DNA from: Carnobacterium divergens DSM 20623
Lineage (GTDB): Bacteria > Bacillota > Bacilli > Lactobacillales > Carnobacteriaceae
Length of the DNA: 64,000 bases
Assembly: GCF_000744255.1 (NCBI RefSeq)
Contig: NZ_JQLO01000001.1
Span: forward strand, 2,170,001-2,234,000
Reading direction: 5' to 3'
The translations under genes and the position numbers were made by a program. The notes under the pieces were generated by a model. That model had not been told where the DNA came from. It searched no databases and saw only the letters and a program-made list of their open reading frames with translations. Shown here one piece after another: positions 33,098 to 41,358 of this stretch (its first letter is position 1; each line of letters starts with the position of its first letter).

Positions 33098-36000
33098 TTA
33101 TTCATTTCCTGGAACAGATTGCAGTGTCCATTGGATGGCACCTGTATATTTTTCACTATAAGGTTGACCCGCCTTCACTTTTAAAACAGGCCCTTCTTGA
33201 ATATCTTGCCAATCATTTGAAATTTCGACAGGTTGATTGTCTAGTGTTTTTTGATCTCTAATTGGAATCGAATCTCCTATTGTAAAGGCAAGTTCTTTTC
33301 CTTGATTGTAATAATGTAAACTGTTCATTAATTGATGCCCAGACTCACCAGTCAACTCTTTTAGAAGAGTCGCTCTCATTGACCATTGATTTCCTTTGCC
33401 ACGGCTATCTTGAACAATCAATCCATCGTCTTTATTTTGAATTGGGTAAGATTTGTCTTTAGTTGAATTTTTTAAATTATCTCCGAAATTTAGTTCATTT
33501 GGTGCAGAAACAAATTCTAGTACTCCTTTGATGATTGTTTGCACGGTATTCGATGTCACTCCAACTGCTTTAAAACCATCGGAAAAGTTCATATTGGCTA
33601 CTGCTGAATTTTTAAAAAGTGTTCCATCAGATACTTTTTCAGCATCTACCGTCACATCAAACTCGACAACAATCGTTTCGTTAGCAGCTATTGTACCGGA
33701 ACTATCATTTAAGGAAAGGGTATTTCCTGTTATCGTCGGAGTCGCTAAAGACTTACCTGACTCTGTATGAGCTACTAAGTTGCTACTATTTTTTGTATAA
33801 CTTGTTATTTCAGTAATGTCTGAATTGATTGAAATGGTACTGTATTTAACGTCCGCTTTTTTATATGGTGTGCGATAAATTATTTTGTAATGAAGAACAT
33901 CATTGACTTGCGCATAATCAGAAGCAGAGCCATCTTGATGTGTGACACTTTCTTCTAGTACACCGTAATCTTCAATCAACGTGCTCACTTCATTTGAAAC
34001 ACTTAACGGAATTTCGACACCATTGCTGTATTTCCCTTCAACGGCAGTCTTTGCTTTCACAAGGGTACCTGTTGGGACACCTTTTTTAACTGTTCCGTTG
34101 TATTCTAGATAAACAGCCTGTTTTCTACTTACTGGCTTAGTTAGTGAAGCCGTAATTTGCTTCGTGCTTGCATCATATGACCCTGTTCCAACCACTTGAC
34201 CCGACTCATCTTTTAAGGTGATATTCGTAATAGCTTCAAGCTGTGAATCAACGGTTGTGGTAAAGGTTAATGAAGCATAGTTGTTTATTTCAGTTTCAGA
34301 TTGATAGGAACTCAAGGCGGTTCCTCGATACTTCAACTGCTCTCCTGGTGTGGCAATATCTGCTACGGAACCATCAAGGTGAAATACCTCTTCTTTGACT
34401 TCAAGTCGCTCATCTTTTAATTTTGCAAATGCTTCATTACTTTTCACGATTTTATCTGAGGCATCTGAATTGGTTACAATGATTTGACTGGTATTCGGCA
34501 GCAACCGGTGGCCTTTTTCATAAGGGTATTTTGACAAATCTGCCCCTTCTCTAACGGTTGCTTTCACTTCTAATGCGTACATTTTATTGTAAAAATCAGC
34601 TTTCTTTAAGGAGGTTTCTTTAGCTTCAGCCCGAATCTTGTTTCCTTGCTTGGAAAGGGTAAACAGACTATTTACATTTTGTCCTGTTAACGTATCTACG
34701 ATATCAAAGGATTGAATGTTCAACTCATCGATTACAGGATCTTCAATAATTAATTGTGGTTCAAAATTCTTTATTTGTCTGTAAGGTACGCTGACATAAG
34801 TTGTATAGTTGATTTGTTTCGTTGCTTGATTTTCTACTGTTCCAATTTTAGAAGGATCAGGAAAGGCAATTGGAACCAAACTTTTTACATCATATCCATT
34901 CCAACTTTTTGAGGAATAGTAATCGAAAGTTAATTCATCGGTTTCTCCATAGGCAACACTAACCCAGCGTGTTTCATCTGTTTCGCTAACATTGCTATTA
35001 CGTGGAGATTCAACTGTTAGTTTGTCACTCTTACGTTCGCCTAAAACATCTGAATCTTCTCTTACATAGACTTCTTGAATGCTGTCTGAATACATAATTG
35101 CAGATTCATCATAATCGATATCGGTTAAATTCCATACCCCTTTTACTTTGATCTTCTCTCCTGTTTCAGAATCATAAAATTCAACTCTGATTGTCGCAGG
35201 ATTGTATTTTGAACCACCACCAACACGTGCTGATAGCATATTTTTGGTTCCACCTGGAGTTGGTGTCGCTGTTCCAAATGAAGAACCGCCACTTGCTGTG
35301 TTCACAATGACCTCTTTAACATCAATCACTCGCCCTTTATAGATCCCTGTTTTTGTATAATAAATATAGGTATCTTCGCCTGACTGTGCTCTTGTGATAC
35401 GTTGCTCTGCATTTGGTTTCCCTTTATTAACACCATGAATAAAGTAGTTAACCGTACTTTCTTTAAATCGTGTTAATACCAGTCCGTATTCTCCTGAAAT
35501 CATTTGAGGTGGATTTGTTTTTGGAATTTTGATAACGTCTGGTTCATCTACTAAGAGGGAACCTTTTGGTAATAAATTCAATCTAGGTTGAATGGCCCTT
35601 AGTTGATTAGACATTTCAGCATTGTCTAATTCTGTATTTGCAATCGGATTTTCTGTAGCTGGTGGTGCAGGTTTTTCAGTCATTTCTGGTTGTTCTGTTG
35701 GAACTTCTGGAACAGTCGGTTCCGCTTCGTTGTTCTCTTTTGGTTCATTTAGCGTTTCTATCGACGGATGCGCTTTGACTGTGATAGGAAATTGTTTTTC
35801 TGCCCCCGCTTCATCTGCTACTGTTACCTTGAACTCTCCTGTTTTTGTAAGATTCCCTTCTATGTTTAACTTAATTGGGGAACTTGTCTCACTTGCCAAT
35901 GTAATTTTTTGTCTTGATCCTACTGGTTCAATTTTTTCAATTACACCTTGATTGGCTTGGAGAATTTGATCTATATCTAATTCAAATTCTGTTGGTACTT

Positions 36001-36232
36001 CTAAATAAATGAGTGGATTGCTTAACGGATCGTCAATCGTTATGTCAAATTGAAACTCTTCATTCTCATAAAACTCTTGTTGGCTTGAGGCAATTGTTAA
36101 ATTTAACTCCTCAGCTTTAATTCCAGATTCTTTAACCTTAGTTACATAGTGAATTCCGGATAAAATCAATCCTGAAACAAATAATGCAACAATCCACATG
36201 CTTAGTTGCTTTTTGCTCATCCTAACTTGCAT
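33098..36232 (-). CDS. Large WxL surface protein with DUF11-like repeats, locus 3 (1044 aa)
   Basis: First gene of WxL locus 3. The start is the ATG at 36232 with AAGGGGTGA 5-6 bases upstream. Order: signal/anchor helix (about 10-28), an early beta domain (about 35-150), an acidic E/P linker (about 155-195), a large unassigned beta-rich region (about 210-480), two or three DUF11-like beta modules (about 485-900), and a WxL domain (about 905-1044). The first WxL motif reads NQWSMRATLLKEL (W-x-M) and the last is IQWTLQSVPGNE. No lectin domain is seen, so locus 3 seems to bind something other than the ligand of locus 1. The upstream leader carries two related hairpins (see 36253-36389). Confidence 0.88.
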   Translation of the reverse strand: MQVRMSKKQLSMWIVALFVSGLILSGIHYVTKVKESGIKAEELNLTIASSQQEFYENEEFQFDITIDDPLSNPLIYLEVPTEFELDIDQILQANQGVIEKIEPVGSRQKITLASETSSPIKLNIEGNLTKTGEFKVTVADEAGAEKQFPITVKAHPSIETLNEPKENNEAEPTVPEVPTEQPEMTEKPAPPATENPIANTELDNAEMSNQLRAIQPRLNLLPKGSLLVDEPDVIKIPKTNPPQMISGEYGLVLTRFKESTVNYFIHGVNKGKPNAEQRITRAQSGEDTYIYYTKTGIYKGRVIDVKEVIVNTASGGSSFGTATPTPGGTKNMLSARVGGGSKYNPATIRVEFYDSETGEKIKVKGVWNLTDIDYDESAIMYSDSIQEVYVREDSDVLGERKSDKLTVESPRNSNVSETDETRWVSVAYGETDELTFDYYSSKSWNGYDVKSLVPIAFPDPSKIGTVENQATKQINYTTYVSVPYRQIKNFEPQLIIEDPVIDELNIQSFDIVDTLTGQNVNSLFTLSKQGNKIRAEAKETSLKKADFYNKMYALEVKATVREGADLSKYPYEKGHRLLPNTSQIIVTNSDASDKIVKSNEAFAKLKDERLEVKEEVFHLDGSVADIATPGEQLKYRGTALSSYQSETEINNYASLTFTTTVDSQLEAITNITLKDESGQVVGTGSYDASTKQITASLTKPVSRKQAVYLEYNGTVKKGVPTGTLVKAKTAVEGKYSNGVEIPLSVSNEVSTLIEDYGVLEESVTHQDGSASDYAQVNDVLHYKIIYRTPYKKADVKYSTISINSDITEITSYTKNSSNLVAHTESGKSLATPTITGNTLSLNDSSGTIAANETIVVEFDVTVDAEKVSDGTLFKNSAVANMNFSDGFKAVGVTSNTVQTIIKGVLEFVSAPNELNFGDNLKNSTKDKSYPIQNKDDGLIVQDSRGKGNQWSMRATLLKELTGESGHQLMNSLHYYNQGKELAFTIGDSIPIRDQKTLDNQPVEISNDWQDIQEGPVLKVKAGQPYSEKYTGAIQWTLQSVPGNE

Positions 36233-36252
36233 TCTTTCACCCCTTAAATGAG

Positions 36253-36278
36253 TATCGTAAACAAATGTTTACGACACG
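36253..36278 (-). promoter_or_regulatory. Second leader hairpin of WxL locus 3
   Basis: GTATCGTAAACA and TGTTTACGACAC form 12-base arms with one mismatch around AA. The core CGTAAACA / TGTTTACG is the same as in the larger hairpin at 36352-36389. It lies about 20 bases upstream of the start codon, just before the ribosome site. Confidence 0.6.
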
Positions 36279-36351
36279 CTATGAAAAAGACCGCTATAAA
36301 CGGATGAAAGTCAGCCTTGATACCAATTTAGATTGGTAAAAAGTTTAAAAA

Positions 36352-36389
36352 AAAAGTGTCGCGTAAACATTTGTTTACGCGACACTTTT
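36352..36389 (-). terminator. Leader terminator-like hairpin of WxL locus 3
   Basis: Perfect 18-bp arms (AAAAGTGTCGCGTAAACA and complement) surround a 2-base centre, followed on the minus strand by a long T-run and TTTTT further on. It sits between the operon promoter (36413-36441) and the first gene, not after any gene, so it looks like a transcription attenuator or a 5' stabilising hairpin. Confidence 0.75.
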
Positions 36390-36412
36390 ATGTGTTGTTC
36401 CTATCTGCAATT

Positions 36413-36441
36413 ACTATATCATTTACTATTTTCACTGTCAT
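36413..36441 (-). promoter_or_regulatory. Promoter of WxL locus 3
   Basis: On the minus strand ATGACA (36441-36436) and TATAGT (36418-36413) are separated by 17 bases. Transcription would start near 36406, about 17 bases before the leader hairpin. Confidence 0.6.
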
Positions 36442-36594
36442 TTTAAAAAATTTTATTTTTTTGAAAATTTTTTAGAATCCTTATTTGAATGGGTTTAAAT
36501 AAGGTCATTTTTAAAATAAAATAGCATTAAATATATGTCTCTGTTATTCTATAATTGTTTGAACTCAATCGGGATAATAAAATTAGTTCTAGAC

Positions 36595-36623
36595 TTGATA
36601 ATTATATTCCTATAAAGTATAGA
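36595..36623 (+). promoter_or_regulatory. Promoter of locus 3 regulator
   Basis: TTGATA (36595-36600) and TATAGA (36618-36623) are separated by 17 bases, 36 bases upstream of the regulator start. Confidence 0.6.
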
Positions 36624-36659
36624 CTAGATTAAATAAAATAATGTGTAAGGAGGATCCTC

Positions 36660-38099
36660 ATGAATTTTTTACTAAATAAAGAATATCAACATAGAATGGC
36701 CATCTTAAATCATTTAGAATTAACTCCTTTACAAACTACATCGATTCAAGAAGTCAGTGATTCCCTCTCTTTTTCAAATTTTATTGTCAAAAAATCAATT
36801 AAACAAATTATCGAAGATTTAACCGATCATCATATTACAGGTATTCAAATCAAATTAGATTCAAAAAAAATTACCTTTCAATCTGATGGAACTGACTCGA
36901 TTCTTTCGTTACAGTGGATTTATTTAAAGGATTCTAACCTATTTCTCTTGTTAGATGGCATGTTTAAAGATAAGAACTTCTCGCTAGAACAATTTTCAGC
37001 CAATCAATTTTTAAGTCTTTCTGCTGCGTATCTATTAAGAAGTGAATTAGAAACTATTTTAAAAAAATATCATATTACAATTGACTCTGATTTGCAGCTT
37101 GCAGGACTCGAATCCGACATTCGTCTCTTTCTTTTTGAAGTTTACTTTCATTCTTTTAACAGCTTAGAGTATCCATTTTCTAAAGAACTCGTTGAGCTAT
37201 CTGAGCTATTTCTTAAAGAACTCTCTATGTTTTTAAATACAACCTTCTCTTCTACACAGAAGGTTAAAATTACTTTCTTTTTATGTGTTACCTTTCAACG
37301 ACTCTTTTTTGGAAACACATTGAAGAAACAAGTAACAAGCGTTCCATTTAACAATATTGAGTTGGCTATCAAGCAGGTGATTGTTCAGTTTTTTTTAGAA
37401 ACAACTACACTGAAGAAAACTCAATTAAAGCTGGAAACTAGTTTTTTATGCTCCTTTCTATTTGCTGGAAACTTGATTCCAAAAATCTCTACTCAAGCTT
37501 CTCTAAAATTTATTGAAACGAGTTGTAAGCCCGCATTAGATTTAACGGATATTTTCTTGAAACAGTTAAATAAACGTTTTGATATTCAATCAGATGCGTC
37601 TTACTACAACTTATTGAAACGAGAATTAAATCGGATTCATTATAAGTTTTTAACATTTAATCCTTCAGATTTAATGATGTATTTCCAAGCTAATCCTGAA
37701 TTTTTAAAAGAGAATTATCCTGATTTTTTCTTATTTTCTGAATCCTTTATTCATAATAATTTCAATAAAAAAGAAGAAACAACTATTTTGTTTTATCATT
37801 ATTTATTTTCCTTGATTCGATACTTACCCGCCTCTCTTTTAAACAACCCAATATACGTTTGTGTCGACTTTTCTCATGGAAAATCATATAATCATTTCAT
37901 TAGCACTTCGATCAAGTCTTTTAAATTTCTGAATATCGTGATTGAGTCTACTCTATCCAATCAAACCAATTTATACCTTTCTGACTTTAAACCCGCTCAT
38001 TCCCATTGCGATTATATTATTTGGAAAAATCCGCCTTTGCCAACTGATTGGGAATACTTCGGAAATAAAATTATTGAATTGAAACATAAAGAAAGGTGA
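36660..38099 (+). CDS. Mga-like (HTH/PRD) transcriptional regulator, WxL locus 3
   Basis: A 479-aa DNA-binding regulator divergent from WxL locus 3, with exactly the length of the locus 1 regulator. Start ATG at 36660 with AAGGAGGAT upstream. It has an N-terminal Mga helix-turn-helix (NKEYQHRMAILNHLEL; SDSLSFSNFIVKKSIKQI), a long helical PRD-like middle and an EIIB-like C-terminus (VCVDFSHGKSYNHFI ... CDYIIWKNPPLPTDW). Its stop overlaps a GTG in the ribosome site of the next gene (38105-38584), and the two are translationally coupled, as in locus 1. It probably controls the divergent WxL operon, whose promoter has a weak -35. Confidence 0.86.
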   Translation: MNFLLNKEYQHRMAILNHLELTPLQTTSIQEVSDSLSFSNFIVKKSIKQIIEDLTDHHITGIQIKLDSKKITFQSDGTDSILSLQWIYLKDSNLFLLLDGMFKDKNFSLEQFSANQFLSLSAAYLLRSELETILKKYHITIDSDLQLAGLESDIRLFLFEVYFHSFNSLEYPFSKELVELSELFLKELSMFLNTTFSSTQKVKITFFLCVTFQRLFFGNTLKKQVTSVPFNNIELAIKQVIVQFFLETTTLKKTQLKLETSFLCSFLFAGNLIPKISTQASLKFIETSCKPALDLTDIFLKQLNKRFDIQSDASYYNLLKRELNRIHYKFLTFNPSDLMMYFQANPEFLKENYPDFFLFSESFIHNNFNKKEETTILFYHYLFSLIRYLPASLLNNPIYVCVDFSHGKSYNHFISTSIKSFKFLNIVIESTLSNQTNLYLSDFKPAHSHCDYIIWKNPPLPTDWEYFGNKIIELKHKER

Positions 38100-38104
38100 A
38101 TTTT

Positions 38105-38584
38105 ATGAATCATAAACTCTTACATTTTACTCAATCTTCCATCATCTGTGGCTTGTTATTTTCGGGACTCTTTTTCCCGATGTCTATTAAAGCTGCCCCA
38201 CATGATCCGGATATTGTTTTATTAGCAGATAGCTCACCTGTTAATCCACTCAATCCAGCAGTTACGGTAGATCCAGTTGAAGCCCCACCTGAATCTTCAG
38301 ATGCTGTAGAACACAACAGACAACATAAAGAACTTGAAAATGTTCATCAAACTACTCGTAAAAAAACAAAATCTGTAAAAAAGAAAACAAAAGTTAAGAA
38401 AGAACCTTCAAAAAAGCAGTCTGCTTTAAAAATTTCCAACCTAACGCCCTACTCGATTCAAACAGATGCTGTTTTGCCTCCAGATCCTAGTAGCGGCGGG
38501 AATAACAATGATTTTAGTCAAACAACTACTGGTCAGTTACTTGCTAATTTATCTGGCTGTATTCTCTATGGAACTAAAAAATAA
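38105..38584 (+). CDS. Small secreted protein coupled to Mga-like regulator (copy 2, 159 aa)
   Basis: An exported protein I do not recognise, paralogous in layout to 1786-2211. The ATG at 38105 has GAAAGGTGA upstream, which overlaps the regulator stop. Signal peptide about 1-28 (SIKAAP), then SPVNPLNP and VDPVEAPPE, a Lys-rich central stretch (KKTKSVKKKTKVKKEPSKK), NLTPYSIQTDAVLPPDP, a Gly/Asn spacer and the end NLSGCILYGTKK. The tail matches QLSGTILFGR of copy 1. The conserved hydrophobic end after a basic spacer is unusual for a wall protein and would suit a processed peptide or a short binding tail. There is no WxL domain or sorting signal. Confidence 0.75.
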   Translation: MNHKLLHFTQSSIICGLLFSGLFFPMSIKAAPHDPDIVLLADSSPVNPLNPAVTVDPVEAPPESSDAVEHNRQHKELENVHQTTRKKTKSVKKKTKVKKEPSKKQSALKISNLTPYSIQTDAVLPPDPSSGGNNNDFSQTTTGQLLANLSGCILYGTKK

Positions 38585-38664
38585 CGTTTATTTTTCAGTT
38601 TTAATTATTTTCTTTTTATAACGTATAAAATTTCTAAAAAAAACACCTCCTTTTTTCTTTAAAT

Positions 38665-38700
38665 AATGAACTAACTCGATTATGATAAGATTAGTTCATT
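38665..38700. repeat. Inverted repeat upstream of serine recombinase
   Basis: Perfect 10-base arms (AATGAACTAA / TTAGTTCATT) are separated by 16 bases that include TATGAT, a possible -10. It could be a recombinase-binding (res-like) site or an operator controlling the recombinase gene. Confidence 0.5.
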
Positions 38701-38719
38701 AGTTTTAGGAGGAATTTTT

Positions 38720-39289
38720 TTGGCTATACTAGGTTATGCTCGCGTCAGCACACATTATCAACAACTTGATTCTCAGTTGGCTGCACTGAAACATTACGGA
38801 TGTGACCGTATCTATACCGAAACAGAGAGTGGTAGAAATGAAAAAAGGGTGGAGCTGAACAAAGTACTTAATGAATTACAACCAGGAGATACATTCGTTA
38901 TTTTTAAATTAGATCGACTTTCCCGTGGTACAAAACATCTTTTGATTTTAATGGAAGAATTTAAACAACGAAACATTCATTTTATTAGTATTCAAAATAA
39001 CATTGACACTACTACGTCAATGGGACGTTTCTTTTTTACTATTATGAGCGCTTTTGCTGAAATGGAAGCAGAATTAATCAGCGAAAGAGTCATTTCTGGC
39101 CTAAATGCAGCTCGTAACAATGGCAAACAACTCGGCCGTCCACCAGTGAATAAAAATATTGAATTGGTCTTAGATTTATATCAAAATACGGATATGTCAA
39201 TTGCCAAAATTGCTCGAACAACGCAAGTCTCTAGATCAACTGTTTATCGATATCTTGAGAAAAATAACATCCCATTAAAAACCAAGTAA
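38720..39289 (+). CDS. Serine recombinase (resolvase/invertase family)
   Basis: A 189-aa site-specific recombinase. The start is TTG at 38720 with AGGAGGAA 5-6 bases upstream. The catalytic domain (about 1-135) has the nucleophile in GYARVST (Ser10), FKLDRLSRG with its Arg residues, and AEMEAELISERV on the long helix. The C-terminal helix-turn-helix (about 145-185) reads SIAKIARTTQVSRSTVYRYL. Length and layout match Tn3-type resolvases and DNA invertases. No transposase or transposon end is nearby, so it could be a leftover of a mobile element or a stand-alone invertase. Its place next to WxL locus 3 is suggestive but unproven. Confidence 0.9.
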   Translation: MAILGYARVSTHYQQLDSQLAALKHYGCDRIYTETESGRNEKRVELNKVLNELQPGDTFVIFKLDRLSRGTKHLLILMEEFKQRNIHFISIQNNIDTTTSMGRFFFTIMSAFAEMEAELISERVISGLNAARNNGKQLGRPPVNKNIELVLDLYQNTDMSIAKIARTTQVSRSTVYRYLEKNNIPLKTK

Positions 39290-39310
39290 TACGTATTTAA
39301 TCATTATTTA

Positions 39311-39345
39311 AAACCCCCATCCTACATGATGCAGGATGGGGGTTT
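39311..39345. terminator. Bidirectional terminator
   Basis: AAACCCCCATCCT / AGGATGGGGGTTT (13-bp stem, 9-base loop) lies between the converging recombinase and ATPase genes. Confidence 0.85.
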
Positions 39346-39359
39346 GTTAATTTATCGAT

Positions 39360-41168
39360 TTAATTTATCGATTTAATTTTCCGATCTTTCCGTGCTCTAA
39401 GCGCAGAGAAGATTGATACAACGTCAACAACTTCTTGTAAAGCAGCTCCAAGCAATGCTGGGATAATTCCTGTACTTGCAACTAGCATTAAAATTGTACA
39501 AATTAAAATACCTAATAAGACGGATTCTTTCGCAATTTTCATTGTATCTTTTGACAATTGGATCACGGTGCTGACTTTGCTCAAGTCATCTTTTAGAATC
39601 ACTACATCAGCTGATTCACTTGCAGCAGTTGAACCATGTGCTCCCATTGCAATTCCAATATCTGCAATGGTCAGTGAAGGCGCGTCATTGACTCCGTCTC
39701 CCACCATTATAATTGGACGCTCTGAATCAGGTATTTCTTTTAATGCTGCAATTTTATCACCTGGCAGACATTCTGCATTAACGTCTGTAATGCCCACTTC
39801 TTTTGCAATGGTAGTAGCAACATCCTTTTGATCACCCGTTAGCATCATCACTTTGGTCAAACCTTCTGCTTTTAATTGACTAATTGTTTCTTTAGCCTCA
39901 CTTCTAATAGTATCTGTAAAAGTAATAAAACCCGCATATTGGTTGTTAACTGAAATAAATAAAGCTGTTTGTTTGATACCTTCTGGCGTTTGATTTGGTG
40001 CAACAAAAGCTAACTTTCCAACTTTGATTTCTTGACCTTCTACTTCTGCTGCAACCCCATTTCCAATGGATTCTTCAATCTTACTTGCTTTTAATAGATT
40101 CTGATTTCCAACATAGGACATCAATGATTTTGCAAGGATATGGCCCGATTGTTGCTCCGCGCTCGCTGCAAGTAAGACCATTTTTTCATTTGTTATCGTC
40201 CCAGTTGTTTGAATTTGGTCAACAGATAAGACACCATTCGTAAGCGTTCCTGTTTTATCAAACGCAATCGAATTCGCTGTTGCCAATTTTTCAATCGTTG
40301 TACCTGTCTTAATAATGATCCCATTTCTACTAGAACGGCTCATTCCAGAAACCATCGCAATTGGAGCTGCCAAAATCAATGGACATGGTGACGCTACGAC
40401 TAAAACTTCAGCAAAACGTTTCGGATCTTTTGAAATATACCACGCAATTCCAGCAATTAAATACGCAATAATTGTAAATGGAACGGCGTATCGGTCTGCT
40501 AATCGAACAAAATGAGCAGGTTGTTGCTCTGATTCTTTTACGAGTCGAACAATGTGTTGGAATTGGCTATCTGCTGCTAACTTATCCACTGCCATCGTAA
40601 TGGCTCCGTCGCCATTTACTGACCCAGACATTAACGAGTCCCCTACTTGCTTATTCACAGGTTTTGACTCACCCGTTAATGAGGCTTCATCAAATAACGA
40701 TTGTCCAGATAGTACCGTACCATCAACTGGAACGACTTCCCCAGGTTTAACTACTAAAACATCTTTTACCTTCACTTTTTCAACAGGAAGTTCGACAAGT
40801 TGATCTCCTTCGTATTTATGCGCAATTTGCGGAGAATTATCTAATAACGATTTCAGCTCACTCCGCGCTTTTTTAGCTGCATAATCTTCAAGTGAATCCC
40901 CACCGGTCAGCATAATGAGGATAATCAAGCTTGCCCAGTATTCTCCAACTGCTAGTGTAGCTATAATAGCTGTGATCGCTAAAATATCTACTCCATAGCT
41001 CCCAGAACGAAGCGTTTTAACCATCCCTATAAACATTACCCCTGACATAATCACACCAGCGATTGTTATTAATCCTTGCGCGAGATTATTCTGCTGAAAC
41101 AAAAATTCTAAAATTAAAGCGATAATTCCTACACTTATTACTAAATACAATTTTTTATCATTTCTCAT
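39360..41168 (-). CDS. P1B-type heavy-metal-transporting ATPase (SPC subtype)
   Basis: A 602-aa membrane pump that should move a transition-metal ion out of the cell. Motifs: SLTGES (about 163-168), phosphorylation site FDKTGTLT (D304), and GDGVNDAP. The metal-binding motif in the sixth helix is SPC followed by Pro (SPCPL, residues 260-264) rather than the CPC of copper or CPC/CPH of zinc/cadmium pumps. SPC is the mark of the P1B-4 group (Co/Fe/Ni-type). There is no N-terminal metal-binding domain. The last helix has LQEVVDVVSIF instead of HEGGS/T. Start ATG at 41168 with AAAGGAAG upstream. Iron or cobalt export is the best guess; the metal is uncertain. Confidence 0.88.
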   Translation of the reverse strand: MRNDKKLYLVISVGIIALILEFLFQQNNLAQGLITIAGVIMSGVMFIGMVKTLRSGSYGVDILAITAIIATLAVGEYWASLIILIMLTGGDSLEDYAAKKARSELKSLLDNSPQIAHKYEGDQLVELPVEKVKVKDVLVVKPGEVVPVDGTVLSGQSLFDEASLTGESKPVNKQVGDSLMSGSVNGDGAITMAVDKLAADSQFQHIVRLVKESEQQPAHFVRLADRYAVPFTIIAYLIAGIAWYISKDPKRFAEVLVVASPCPLILAAPIAMVSGMSRSSRNGIIIKTGTTIEKLATANSIAFDKTGTLTNGVLSVDQIQTTGTITNEKMVLLAASAEQQSGHILAKSLMSYVGNQNLLKASKIEESIGNGVAAEVEGQEIKVGKLAFVAPNQTPEGIKQTALFISVNNQYAGFITFTDTIRSEAKETISQLKAEGLTKVMMLTGDQKDVATTIAKEVGITDVNAECLPGDKIAALKEIPDSERPIIMVGDGVNDAPSLTIADIGIAMGAHGSTAASESADVVILKDDLSKVSTVIQLSKDTMKIAKESVLLGILICTILMLVASTGIIPALLGAALQEVVDVVSIFSALRARKDRKIKSIN

Positions 41169-41325
41169 AGGCGCATTCTTCCTTTAACAAATTAATTTAA
41201 CTTAAATCAAAACTCGTTCTATTTCCTAGTGAAAGCATACCATCGAAAAATAAGAAAAGCGAAAACAAACCCCTAAATGAAAACGATTCTTAGTCTCATA
41301 CAATGAGCAATTTTAGATTAAATAA

Positions 41326-41356
41326 AAAACCATCTATTCAAAATAGATGGTTTTTG
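41326..41356 (-). terminator. Terminator of cation ATPase gene
   Basis: AAAAACCATCTATT / AATAGATGGTTTTT (14-bp stem, 3-base loop) lies immediately after the stop of the 921-aa ATPase and is followed by a T-rich tail on the minus strand. Confidence 0.88.
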
Positions 41357-41358
41357 TT

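Noticed and set aside
36352-36389. Miniature transposon end
   Set aside because: There is only a 2-base centre, no target duplication, and the related element at 36253-36278 is in the same leader; a leader hairpin explains it better.
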